Shown in pieces: positions 26,833-34,814 of a DNA stretch of 64,000 nucleotides. The notes below the pieces were generated by a model that was not told the DNA's origin, did no database searches, and saw only the letters and a program-made list of their open reading frames with translations. The stretch comes from JBKXSZ01 sp047017005 (GTDB taxonomy: Bacteria > Bacillota > Clostridia > TANB77 > CAG-508). The DNA is taken from NCBI GenBank assembly GCA_047017005.1, contig JBKXSZ010000002.1:1-64000 (forward strand), written 5' to 3'. The translations under genes were made by a program, and so were the position numbers. Position 1 is the stretch's first letter, and the number at the start of each line of letters is the position of its first letter.

Positions 26833-28882
26833 TTATATTTCAATACGATTCTTGAATTTTTTATCTACCAATTTCTTTAAGCTCTGATTTTTTTCTTTTT
26901 GTAATTTTGGGTCTTCTTCTACAATTTTGATTGCTAATCCTTGTACTAATTTTAAAATCGGCATATCTTCAAAAAGATTTGCAATTTTAAATTCTGGTAG
27001 ACCATGTTGTCTTGTACCAAAAAATTCCCCTGAGCCTCGAAGCTCTAAGTCCTTTTCTGATATTACAAAGCCATCATTGGTTTGTACCATAACTTTCATT
27101 CTTTCACGTATTACTTCATTGTTTCCTTCATATTTTAAAACACAATAGGATTGATATTCTCCTCTTCCTACTCTTCCTCTTAGCTGATGTAATTGCGCTA
27201 ATCCAAATCTCTCTGCATTTTCTATTACCATAATACTAGCATTTGGCACATTCACGCCTACTTCTATTACCGTTGTTGAAATTAGAATATCAATTTCTCC
27301 GCTTCTTAAATTTATCCATTATCTCATCTTTTTCTTTGGGTCTCATTTTTCCGTGTATATATTCTACTCGATAGTCTGGAAATATCTCTTTTTTATATTT
27401 TTCTGCTAATTTTAAAACAGATTTTAAATTTAGCTCTTCCTTATCTTCTACCAAAGGACATACAATATATGCCTGCCTTCCTTCTTGAATTTGTTTTCTG
27501 ACAAAATTATTAACTCTTCCTTCTAAATTCTTACGAACGGCAAAGGTCTCTATTTTCTTTCGATTTGGAGGCAGTTCATCAATTATAGAGATGTCTAGGT
27601 CTCCATATAAAATCAAGGCAAGAGTTCTTGGAATAGGAGTAGCTGTCATAACTAAAACATCTGGGTTATTCCCCTTTTCTGCAATGATTCCTCTTTGTCT
27701 TACTCCAAAACGATGTTGTTCATCTGTTACAACTAAACCCAATTTAGAAAATACTACATTTTCCTGTAATATAGCATGTGTTCCTATTAAAATATCAATT
27801 TCTCCGCTTCTTAGTCTTTCTTTCATTAATTCCTTTTGCTTCTTTGTAACACTACCAATTAATAGCTCACAGCGAATTCCAAAAGGTTCTAGTATTTGTT
27901 TGAAGCTTTCTAAATGTTGACTTGCTAGAATAGCAGTAGGTGCCATAATAGCTACTTGATATCCGGATTTCACCGCTTTATATGCTGCAATCATTGCCAC
28001 AATGGTTTTACCACTTCCAACATCTCCTTGAAGTAAACGATTCATTGTTTTGGCCTTTTCCATATCTGTATCAATTTCTTCTAATACCCTTAACTGCGCT
28101 TTTGTTAATTGAAAAGGTAATTGATAAATAACATCGGACATATGTACTTCTTTTGAAAAAGCAATTCCTTCTGTTTCTTTTGCATATTGATTTTTTAAAG
28201 TAAGGAGCGCTAACTGCATAGCAAATAGCTCTTCAAAAACTAGTCGTTTTCTAGCTTTTTCAAAAGACAAAAAAGTATCTGGAAAATGTATTTGATGAGT
28301 AGCTGTATTTAAATCCATCAAATGATAATCTTTTCTTATTTCTTCTGGAAGAGTCTCTTCTATTTTTTCTTCTACTAATCCTAAGCCATTTTCGATAATT
28401 TTTCGAATTGTGGCTTGTGATAATTGTGCTGTAAGTGGATAAATTGGTATGATTTTCCCTGTATTTTTACTACTACTTTCATTATCAAATACAGGGGCTT
28501 GCATATCAATATTTCCATATTTTTTACTGACTTTTCCGTAGAACTGATAGATTTGCCCAGGTTTAAAATAATTCTTTATATAGCTTTGATTGTACCAAGT
28601 AATCTGACAAGTACCACTTTCATCTCTTACAATTAGTTTGTATAAAGTAAATCCCTTTCGAATACGTACCTCCGATATTCTAGATACTGCCATTGCTCTA
28701 ATAAGTGTTTCTTCCCCATCTACCAATTCTGCAATCGGTTTTACTTTGCTTCTATCTTCATGTTCTCTTGGATAATAGCTAATTAAATCTTCTAATGTAT
28801 AAATTCCTAGTCGATTTAACAATACTACTCGATTAGGACCTACACCTTTTACATATTTAACATCTTGTGATAAATCTGCCAC
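26833..28882 (-). CDS. recG: ATP-dependent DNA helicase RecG, with apparent frameshift
   Basis: Branch-migrating helicase that remodels stalled forks. The N-terminal wedge domain, motif I (GDVGSGKTIVA), the DEQH box (VTDEQHRFGVRQRG), TATPIPRTL and the motif VI region (QLRGRVGRG) are all encoded, but in two frames. The first frame ends at 27290 after an in-frame CGG (27301-27299); dropping its C gives KKGEIDILISTTVIEVGVNVP and a total of 682 residues, the usual length. Nearby, the same text AGAAGCGGAGAAATTGAT occurs intact inside the gene (about 27810) reading RSGEIDI, so the extra base here could instead be an A or G giving KSGEIDI. The start is GTG with AAGGAGG upstream. Confidence 0.94.
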
Positions 28883-28989
28883 AATTTCCTCCTTATGACA
28901 AAAATTTCTCTATCTGTATCTTTTTCGCTTTTTTCTTTTTACAATATATCACAAATTTTCCTTCTTTTAAAGTTGTTTTTAAAGATTTA

Positions 28990-29030
28990 AAAAAAGAAGA
29001 AGCTTATTACAAATTTGTAATAAGCTTCTT
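28990..29030 (-). terminator. Terminator of the 126-aa gene
   Basis: GAAGCTTATTACA / TGTAATAAGCTTC perfect arms followed by a T-rich run on the minus strand, between this gene and recG. Confidence 0.85.
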
Positions 29031-29037
29031 TGTCTTC

Positions 29038-29418
29038 TTACCTACTTATAAGAGCATACCCTAGATATCCCCAATATATCTCTGCATCTTTTCTGGTCAT
29101 CTTTGTTTTCTCCAATAGTTCACTTGGTTTAAATCGAAAATCCGCATAATTATCAATTGTCTTTTCAATAAAGCTTTTCACTTTAAACGCTCTTTCTATT
29201 GATGATGTTTGATTAATAATAGCAATTAAATTCTCTAGAATATATTCCCTCAATTCTGCTGGTGGTGTCATATCTTCATTATATTCCTCTTTCAAGTACT
29301 GATAAATCCTATCTAAATCTGATTTCTTTGCTATCATTCTCCTAATTGCTTCTTGAAAAGATATCTGGTCCTGTTCTTTTTCTTCTTCTAGTAATCTGTT
29401 GTTCCGATTATGGGTCAT
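29038..29418 (-). CDS. Conserved hypothetical protein
   Basis: A 126-residue soluble, helical, charged protein (ISFQEAIRRMIAKKSDLDRIYQYLKEEY, TPPAELREYILENLIAIINQ, RKDAEIYWGYLGYALISR). I recognise no domain or motif. AAAGGAGG lies 10 nt before the ATG. Codon 5 is an in-frame CGG that must be read as arginine here, since the alternative frame stops within six codons. It has its own terminator and lies between recG and the divergent rpmB. Confidence 0.65.
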   Translation of the reverse strand: MTHNRNNRLLEEEKEQDQISFQEAIRRMIAKKSDLDRIYQYLKEEYNEDMTPPAELREYILENLIAIINQTSSIERAFKVKSFIEKTIDNYADFRFKPSELLEKTKMTRKDAEIYWGYLGYALISR

Positions 29419-29571
29419 GGTAAGAAAACCTCCTTTCTGCTACTAGCTATTGCTCTACTACTATTTTATCATATCTTTAATGTTTTTTCTATCTTTATTG
29501 AATATTGAATCTTTTTTCTATTTTATCAAATTCCTTAAAGCTCTTACTTTTTAGAAATTCTAAAAAAATGC

Positions 29572-29600
29572 TTGTAATTTCCAAAAATATATGCTAGAAT
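29572..29600 (+). promoter_or_regulatory. SigA promoter of rpmB
   Basis: TTGTAA, 17-nt spacer, TAGAAT, about 45 nt before the rpmB start. Confidence 0.65.
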
Positions 29601-29644
29601 AATTGATAGTCAGTCTAGAAACATATATGGGAGGTGCAAGACTA

Positions 29645-29842
29645 ATGGCAAAATGTGAAATTTGTGAAAAATCTTTAAGTCACGGAAACAAATTAAGTAT
29701 AACTCGTTCACATATTAGTAAAAGAACTACTAGAACATGGAAACCAAATTTAAGAAAAGTAAAAGCTATTGTTAACGGAGAACCAAAAAGAATAACAGTA
29801 TGTGCAAAATGTTTACGTGCTGGAAAAGTTAAAAGAGCTTAA
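29645..29842 (+). CDS. rpmB: 50S ribosomal protein L28
   Basis: Structural protein of the large ribosomal subunit, 65 residues. MAKCEICEKSL and TVCAKCLRAGKV give the four-cysteine zinc-ribbon form of L28 (CxxC...CxxC), with the basic core RSHISKRTTRTWKPNLRKVK between them. GGGAGGTG lies about 8 nt before the ATG; an in-frame ATG further upstream overlaps the promoter and is rejected. In Bacillus rpmB is also next to spoVM, but here the two are convergent. Confidence 0.96.
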   Translation: MAKCEICEKSLSHGNKLSITRSHISKRTTRTWKPNLRKVKAIVNGEPKRITVCAKCLRAGKVKRA

Positions 29843-29862
29843 TTCTTAAAATGATAGATACA

Positions 29863-29890
29863 TGATAAAGTAGGAATATCCTACTTTTTT
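29863..29890 (+). terminator. Terminator of rpmB
   Basis: AAGTAGGA / TCCTACTT stem with T7 tail, about 20 nt past the stop. Confidence 0.8.
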
Positions 29891-29897
29891 TGTGTTG

Positions 29898-29941
29898 AAA
29901 AAAGGAAGTAACCAGAATTTAAAATTGGTTACTTCCTTTTA
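29898..29941. terminator. Bidirectional terminator between rpmB and spoVM
   Basis: AAAGGAAGTAACCA / TGGTTACTTCCTTT perfect arms; on the minus strand it follows the spoVM stop by about 10 nt. Confidence 0.8.
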
Positions 29942-29950
29942 TGTAGTAAA

Positions 29951-30025
29951 TTAATCTTTGATGCCAAATATTAATTTTACAAACCCCCTTAAAAATTTAG
30001 GAACTTTTTTTACTACCACTGTCAT
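29951..30025 (-). CDS. spoVM: Stage V sporulation protein M (24 aa)
   Basis: Amphipathic-helix peptide that recognises the convex forespore membrane and anchors SpoIVA at the base of the spore coat. The 24-residue product MTVVVKKVPKFLRGFVKLIF-GIKD aligns with Bacillus SpoVM at K-x-PKFL-x-G-x-V-R/K and the C-terminal KD. The curvature-critical proline sits at residue 9 as in Bacillus. AGGAGAGG lies 5-6 nt before the ATG. Synteny supports the call: rpmB is adjacent, rpe, rsgA, prkC and prpC follow, and spoIVA is in the same window. It is short enough to be missed by automatic gene callers. Confidence 0.88.
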   Translation of the reverse strand: MTVVVKKVPKFLRGFVKLIFGIKD

Positions 30026-30055
30026 CTTTATCCTCTCCTATCTTTTTCTATTCTG

Positions 30056-30206
30056 CTAGCAAGAAAGCCACGCGAAGCCAACTGCTAATATGGTTATACC
30101 TAAAGCAAATAGCCAACCTGTAATAGGAAGTAATAGAACGAGGAGAATTCCAAGTCCGAAGTCCCATCAAGCATACTCCAATTGTTTTTTTAAAAGCACA
30201 AAACAT
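30056..30206 (-). CDS. Small membrane protein upstream of spoVM, frameshifted
   Basis: GGGAGG precedes an ATG encoding MFCAFKKTIGVCLMGL, then codon 17 is CGG (30158-30156). In the original frame the sequence loses its membrane character. Skipping the C gives GLGILLVLLLPITGWLFALG and ends AVGFAWLSC at 30056, a 49-residue protein with two membrane segments. The gene span is 151 nt, one more than a multiple of three. It sits 30 nt ahead of spoVM on the same strand and is likely cotranscribed with it. A role in sporulation is inference from position. Confidence 0.6.
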
Positions 30207-30409
30207 AATCTATTACCTCCCTTTAATATATAGTATGTAAATCTTTAAAAAAAGTGACTCTGTCTTTATTTATTCTTCGTCTTTTCTTTTGATCTTCTTT
30301 TTTATTTCATTGTTCTTTTCTTTATTTTATGCTATGATAAAATTATAGTTATAAAATAAAGAGTAAAATTTATATACCAAATTGAAAATATCAGAAAGGA
30401 ACACAAACT

Positions 30410-31064
30410 ATGAAAAAAAGCGAAGTAATTTCATTAATTGAAGATTTAAAAAGAATATATCCAGATGCGAAATGTAGTCTTGATTTCACTACTCCTTTTG
30501 AAATGTTGATTGCTGTAATCTTATCCGCTCAATGTACAGATGAAAGAGTAAATAAAATAACTCCTAACATTTTTTCTAAATACCATACACCAAAAGACTT
30601 TGTAAAAATGGATATATCAACTTTAGAAGATTTAATTCATCCTTGTGGTTTCTATAAAAACAAGGCTAAGAATATTAAGAAAACAGCAGAAATTTTAGTA
30701 AATCAATATCGTCGGAGAAGTTCCCCATACAATGGAAGAACTAATGTCTCTTCCTGGAGTAGGTAGAAAAACAGCTAATGTTGTAATGTTAGAAGCTTTT
30801 AATATGCCTCAAGGAATTGCAGTTGATACACATTGTAAGAGAATTGCAAATCGTATTGGTCTTTCCAAAGAAATAGAACCAGAAAAAGTAGAAAAGGATT
30901 TATTAAAACAAATTCCTAAAGAATACTACAAAGATATAAACCATATTCTTATTTGGCATGGACGAAATATTTGTACAGCTCGAAATCCAAAATGTGAAAC
31001 TTGCCCTGTTCGTAAATATTGTAAAAATCCAGTAATTTTAAAGCCTGATAAGAAAGTAGTATAA
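30410..31064 (+). CDS. nth: Endonuclease III, with apparent frameshift
   Basis: Base-excision-repair DNA glycosylase/AP lyase. The helix-hairpin-helix (LPGVGRKTANVV) with the catalytic lysine, the catalytic aspartate (GIAVDTHCKRIANRIG) and the 4Fe-4S cluster loop (CTARNPKCETCPVRKYC) are intact. The 5' frame (101 codons, through VNQYR) meets an in-frame CGG at 30713-30715; dropping its C gives GEVPHTMEELMSLPG and a 217-residue protein, the usual size. AGAAAGGA lies upstream of the ATG. Downstream genes follow on the same strand. Confidence 0.94.
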
Positions 31065-31108
31065 AATTTCTTAAATCTTACATACTACTTATATAAGAGG
31101 TGATTATT

Positions 31109-31246
31109 TTGACAAACATTAATTGTTCAGCAAATTGTGTTTATCAAAAAGATGGTAAATGTTCTTTAGAACAGATAGCCTCTCAAAAAGTAACACTTAA
31201 TAACGAATGTGCTTACTTTTTAGAACGCAAAGAAGAAGAGAAATAG
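31109..31246 (+). CDS. Small cysteine-rich protein (45 aa)
   Basis: Starts with a TTG preceded by AGAGGTG at 6-nt spacing. The product begins TNINCSANCVYQKDGKC and ends NNECAYFLERKEEEK, with four cysteines in the pattern CxxxC-x7-C..C that recurs in short clostridial proteins of unknown function and may bind metal. It is too short for most gene callers. It lies 44 nt after nth and the stop is embedded in its own terminator. Confidence 0.65.
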   Translation: MTNINCSANCVYQKDGKCSLEQIASQKVTLNNECAYFLERKEEEK

Positions 31247-31265
31247 TTTTTTCGCTTCTTCTTTT
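31230..31265 (+). terminator. Terminator overlapping the cysteine-rich gene end
   Basis: AAGAAGAAG / CTTCTTCTTT arms around a T6-containing loop. Confidence 0.55.
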
Positions 31266-31313
31266 ATTTTTTATAGTATTATATATTTATTCCCTTCTCC
31301 CTCTTCTTTTAAA

Positions 31314-31342
31314 TTGACAAAGACTTTACTTTGATATATAGT
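31314..31342 (+). promoter_or_regulatory. SigA promoter of the beta-solenoid membrane gene
   Basis: TTGACA, 17-nt spacer, TATAGT, with the AGGAGGG ribosome site 22 nt further on. Confidence 0.7.
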
Positions 31343-31375
31343 TATTTTAATAAAATCTATATTAGGAGGGTAATG

Positions 31376-32710
31376 ATGAAACAAAAAACGAAAAAAATTG
31401 TAGCCACTATCCTAACTATTTTCATGTTATTAGGAATATATAGTTTCGCATATGCTACAGACAATACAGAAACAAATGCATCACAACAACAAAATAGTGC
31501 TGAAAATCTTTTACAAATGCAAATTAATGAAGGAGATAAATTCGTTACTGGCAATAATGTTACAGTAGATGAATTGATTGATGGTAATGTATTTGTATTT
31601 GCTAATGAAGTTACACTAAAAAGGGAAATTGCCGGAGATGTTTTTATATTTGCAAATAAAGTTAATATCGAAACTGATTTAATTTACAAAAATGTATATA
31701 TTTGTGGAAATAATGTTACAGTAAATGGTGGTATTTCTGGGGATTTATATGTATGTGCCAACACCTTTGTTCTTGGCAGTGAAGGATTTGTTTATCGTGA
31801 TTTAAACGCTTTTACGCAATCCACTCAAATTCTTGGAACTGTTAGAAGAAATGTATATTTATCTACTGCTAATCTTTCTTTTAGCAATAATAATGCACAC
31901 GGTGCTATCTATGGAAATCTAACCTATACTGCAAATAAGCAAGTCCAAATTCCAGAAGATACCGTACTTGGAAATGTTTCTTTTGAACAAGCAAAAACAA
32001 TCACAGCAAGTATTGTACCTTCCCTTATTTCTGCATTAGTATTTGTACTTATTATCTGGGCACTTACCTTATTAGTAGCACCTAAATTCACAAAAGCTTC
32101 TGGTATTTTAGTTAGCCAAAAGTTTTTACCAACTATCGGAGTTGGACTTTTAACTTGTATTGGAATTCCAGCTTTATGCCTTCTATTCCTTATGATTCCA
32201 TATTTACAAGGTATTAGCTTAACTATTTTAACAGTGTTTATATTAGCAATTTGTTTATCTTTTGCTATTACCTGTATTGCTTTTGCAAACTATATTGCAA
32301 GTAAATTTAAAACATTAACTTGGTATAAAACATTACTAATGGTAGCAGTACTTGTAGTTGTTCTTGTACTTTTAAAACAAATTCCATTCTTCGGTATATT
32401 TATTGAATTCGCTTGTGTTGTTATTGGTTTAGGTACTATGGTTATGAATCTTTTCTATGGTAGAGGAAAACAAAAAGAAAAAGTTTCTAAAGAAGAGAAT
32501 GTAGCACCCAAAAAAGTAATAAAAGAAAAAGAAAAAGAAGAAGATAAGAAAACAGCAGAAGCTAAAAAAATAGAAGCTCCCAAAAAAGAACCAAAAGAAG
32601 AATCAAGGAAACCTACTACGAAAAGGACAGATACCAAAAAAACTACAAACACCACTTCTTCAAAGAAAGCTGCTTCAAAAGGCACACAAAAAACAGATGA
32701 TAAAAAATAG
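31376..32710 (+). CDS. Secreted beta-solenoid (bactofilin-like) domain on a polytopic membrane anchor
   Basis: A 444-residue protein. A signal peptide (residues about 5-25, ending SFAYA) precedes a beta-solenoid of bactofilin-like turns (NNVTVDELIDGNVFVFANEV, GNNVTVNGGISGDLYVCANT), which must lie outside the cell. Four to five membrane helices follow (about 215-360), then a long Lys/Glu/Thr-rich cytoplasmic tail. Cytoskeletal bactofilins are cytoplasmic, so this is a surface variant of unknown role. AGGAGGG is 5 nt before the chosen second ATG; readings starting further upstream overlap the promoter. Confidence 0.75.
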   Translation: MKQKTKKIVATILTIFMLLGIYSFAYATDNTETNASQQQNSAENLLQMQINEGDKFVTGNNVTVDELIDGNVFVFANEVTLKREIAGDVFIFANKVNIETDLIYKNVYICGNNVTVNGGISGDLYVCANTFVLGSEGFVYRDLNAFTQSTQILGTVRRNVYLSTANLSFSNNNAHGAIYGNLTYTANKQVQIPEDTVLGNVSFEQAKTITASIVPSLISALVFVLIIWALTLLVAPKFTKASGILVSQKFLPTIGVGLLTCIGIPALCLLFLMIPYLQGISLTILTVFILAICLSFAITCIAFANYIASKFKTLTWYKTLLMVAVLVVVLVLLKQIPFFGIFIEFACVVIGLGTMVMNLFYGRGKQKEKVSKEENVAPKKVIKEKEKEEDKKTAEAKKIEAPKKEPKEESRKPTTKRTDTKKTTNTTSSKKAASKGTQKTDDKK

Positions 32711-32732
32711 AATAAAGTAAAAATAAAGTATC

Positions 32733-32762
32733 AAAAGAACGGTAAATACTTACCGTTCTTTT
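32733..32762. terminator. Bidirectional terminator between convergent genes
   Basis: AAAAGAACGGTAA / TTACCGTTCTTTT perfect arms with a 4-nt loop, between the solenoid gene and rpe. Confidence 0.88.
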
Positions 32763-32792
32763 CACTTAACTTCTTTACTATTTTATGTTATT

Positions 32793-33452
32793 TTATTCTT
32801 TTAACTGTTTAATTGTTTTTTCATAATCTTTCGAATGAAGGATTGCAGTTCCTGCTACTAAGATATCTGCACCTGCTGCTTTTAAAATAGATGCATTTTC
32901 TACATTAATTCCTCCATCTACTTCAATGTCTACTTCTAATTTATTTTCTTCAATAAATTCTCTTAGCTTTCTTATTTTTTCTATCGTATCTGGAATTAAA
33001 GTTTGTCCACCTTTTCCAGGTTCAACAGTCATCACTAATACCATGTGAATATATGGTAAATATGGGTATATTTCTTCTATTTTAGTATCTGGCTTTATGG
33101 AAAGCCCTACTTTACTGCCACCTTCTTTTATTAGTTTAATGTATTCCATTGTCTTTTCTCGTGTCTTAGTTGCTTCTATATGAAATGTAATACTATTAGG
33201 CTCTATTGTTTGATAATCATATATATATTCTTCTACTTCTTCAACCATTAAATGTATATCTAATGGAGTTTGAATAATACCATTTAATGTAACGGCATAT
33301 TGAAACATATCTTCAGTGGTATCTTTCTTTACAAATTTTCCATCCATTACATCAATATGAAAATAGTCTGTGTGTGCTACTTCTAAGTTATAGAAAGTTT
33401 GCATTGATTTTTCTTTTTCTACATTTAAAATAGATGTGGATACTTCTACCAT
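32793..33452 (-). CDS. rpe: Ribulose-phosphate 3-epimerase
   Basis: TIM-barrel enzyme of the pentose-phosphate pathway interconverting ribulose-5-P and xylulose-5-P. The metal-binding residues appear in HIDVMDGKFV and LDIHLMVE, the phosphate loop in VDGGINVENA, plus TVEPGKGGQ. 219 residues, normal length. The ATG overlaps the last codons of rsgA (7-nt overlap), so translation is coupled. It is the last gene of the rlmN-prpC-prkC-x-rsgA-rpe run, the same order as in Bacillus. Confidence 0.95.
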   Translation of the reverse strand: MVEVSTSILNVEKEKSMQTFYNLEVAHTDYFHIDVMDGKFVKKDTTEDMFQYAVTLNGIIQTPLDIHLMVEEVEEYIYDYQTIEPNSITFHIEATKTREKTMEYIKLIKEGGSKVGLSIKPDTKIEEIYPYLPYIHMVLVMTVEPGKGGQTLIPDTIEKIRKLREFIEENKLEVDIEVDGGINVENASILKAAGADILVAGTAILHSKDYEKTIKQLKE

Positions 33453-34346
33453 TGGTGAGCCTCTCTTTCTTTTAAATCTTCATATATTTTTTGATATCTT
33501 TCATATCTTTCTTTTGCAATTTTTCCTTCTTCTACTGCTTCTTTTATGCCACACTTTCTTTCTTTTATATGTTGACATCCTATAAATTCACAATTTGAAA
33601 TATAGGGAGTAAAGTCGATATAATATTGTGCTAATTCATCCGATGGAATTTCATAAATATCAAAAGTAGAAAATCCAGGAGTGTCTGCTATATATGTATC
33701 TTCTTCCAATTCATATAATTGAATTGCTGTCGTGGTATTTTTCCCTCTTTTAATTTTCTGACTTACCTTTCCTTCCTCGGTTATATTTCTTCCAAACAAC
33801 CCATTAATTAAGGTAGATTTTCCGTACTCCTGAGTTGCCGGAAAAAGCACTGATATTTCCTTTTAAATATCTTTTTAGTTTCTCTATTCCTTCTCCTGTT
33901 TTCGCATTTGTTTGAATAACAGGATATCCAATTTTTTCGTATAGTTTTTTAATTTTATCAACTCTTTTATCCTTATCTAAATCTATCTTATTTATTACAA
34001 TGACAGGCTCTAAGTGTAGATATTCTGCAAAAACTAATTGTTTATCCAGTAACCATAAATCTGGTTTTGGCATTTCTGTAGAAAGAACAAATATTAATTT
34101 CTGACAATTGGCAAGTTTGGGTCTTTTAATAAAAGTAGTTCTATTTTCTATTTCTTCGATTACTGCTATTTTCTTTTCTATATCCGCTATTTCTATTTTT
34201 ACCCTATCTCCTACTACTGGAGAAATATCTTGTTTTTTAAACTTTCCTCTTGCGTTACATGCATAATCTATTTTTTTATCATTTTCTTTTACTTGTACCA
34301 TATATTGATTGGCTATATTTCCAATAATAAATCCTTCTTTTCGCAT
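33446..34346 (-). CDS. rsgA: Ribosome small-subunit GTPase RsgA, with apparent frameshift
   Basis: Circularly permuted GTPase that checks late 30S assembly. The 5' frame contains the OB-fold and the G4 motif (VINKIDL). At NISAFSGNSGV an in-frame CGG (33824-33822) breaks the P-loop; skipping its C restores GNSGVGKSTLING, followed by the G3 motif (ADTPGF) and the C-terminal zinc knuckle (CEFIGCQHIKERKCG). The total becomes 299 residues, the family length. AGGAGG precedes the ATG. Since the frame break falls inside the nucleotide-binding loop, the protein is dead unless the C is skipped or is an error. Confidence 0.95.
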
Positions 34347-34357
34347 GTATCCTCCTC

Positions 34358-34705
34358 TTATCTTTCTTCTAATTCCTCTTCCTGTGTTTTTAAATTTTTT
34401 CCAATTTCTTGTTTTTCTTCCTTAGATATAGTCATTAAATTTTCTCCGGCTTCTACTTTGACACTTTCTACTAATTGCTTATCGTGTGCTAACAGTTCTG
34501 CCATACGTACTTTGGCTGTTTGTGCGCTAGCCCCAGCTTCCAACATTAAAGTTTGTTTTCCCAATAGTTTTTTTAATTTATTAATAAAAACTTGTCTCTT
34601 TTCGTACACTTCTGTTAACTTCGTTTGAATTTTCTCTACTATGGTTACATGATTTTCTTCTACTTCTTCTGTTTGCATATTCTTTTGTATTTCTATTTCT
34701 TTCAT
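34358..34705 (-). CDS. Hypothetical coiled-coil protein between prkC and rsgA
   Basis: A 115-residue soluble, strongly charged protein with heptad-like helices (VEKIQTKLTEVYEKRQVFINKLKKLLGKQ, EEKQEIGKNLKTQEEELEE). I recognise no family. GGAGAAG lies close upstream of the ATG and the gap to rsgA is 11 nt, so it is translated in the same operon. In Bacillus nothing lies between prkC and rsgA; this extra gene may be a lineage-specific partner of one of them, which is only inference. Confidence 0.65.
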   Translation of the reverse strand: MKEIEIQKNMQTEEVEENHVTIVEKIQTKLTEVYEKRQVFINKLKKLLGKQTLMLEAGASAQTAKVRMAELLAHDKQLVESVKVEAGENLMTISKEEKQEIGKNLKTQEEELEER

Positions 34706-34741
34706 TTTCTTCTCCTATTTTTCCCTTTTACTCTAAATAGC

Positions 34742-34770
34742 AAAACGGCTATTTAGCACAATAGCCGTTT
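34742..34770 (-). terminator. Hairpin after prkC
   Basis: AAACGGCTAT / ATAGCCGTTT perfect arms followed by TTTTG on the minus strand. It is weak as a terminator, and readthrough into the rsgA genes is plausible. Confidence 0.5.
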
Positions 34771-34814
34771 CCTGTCTATGTGTATTATTTATTCTTCTTT
34801 ACTATTTCTATTTC

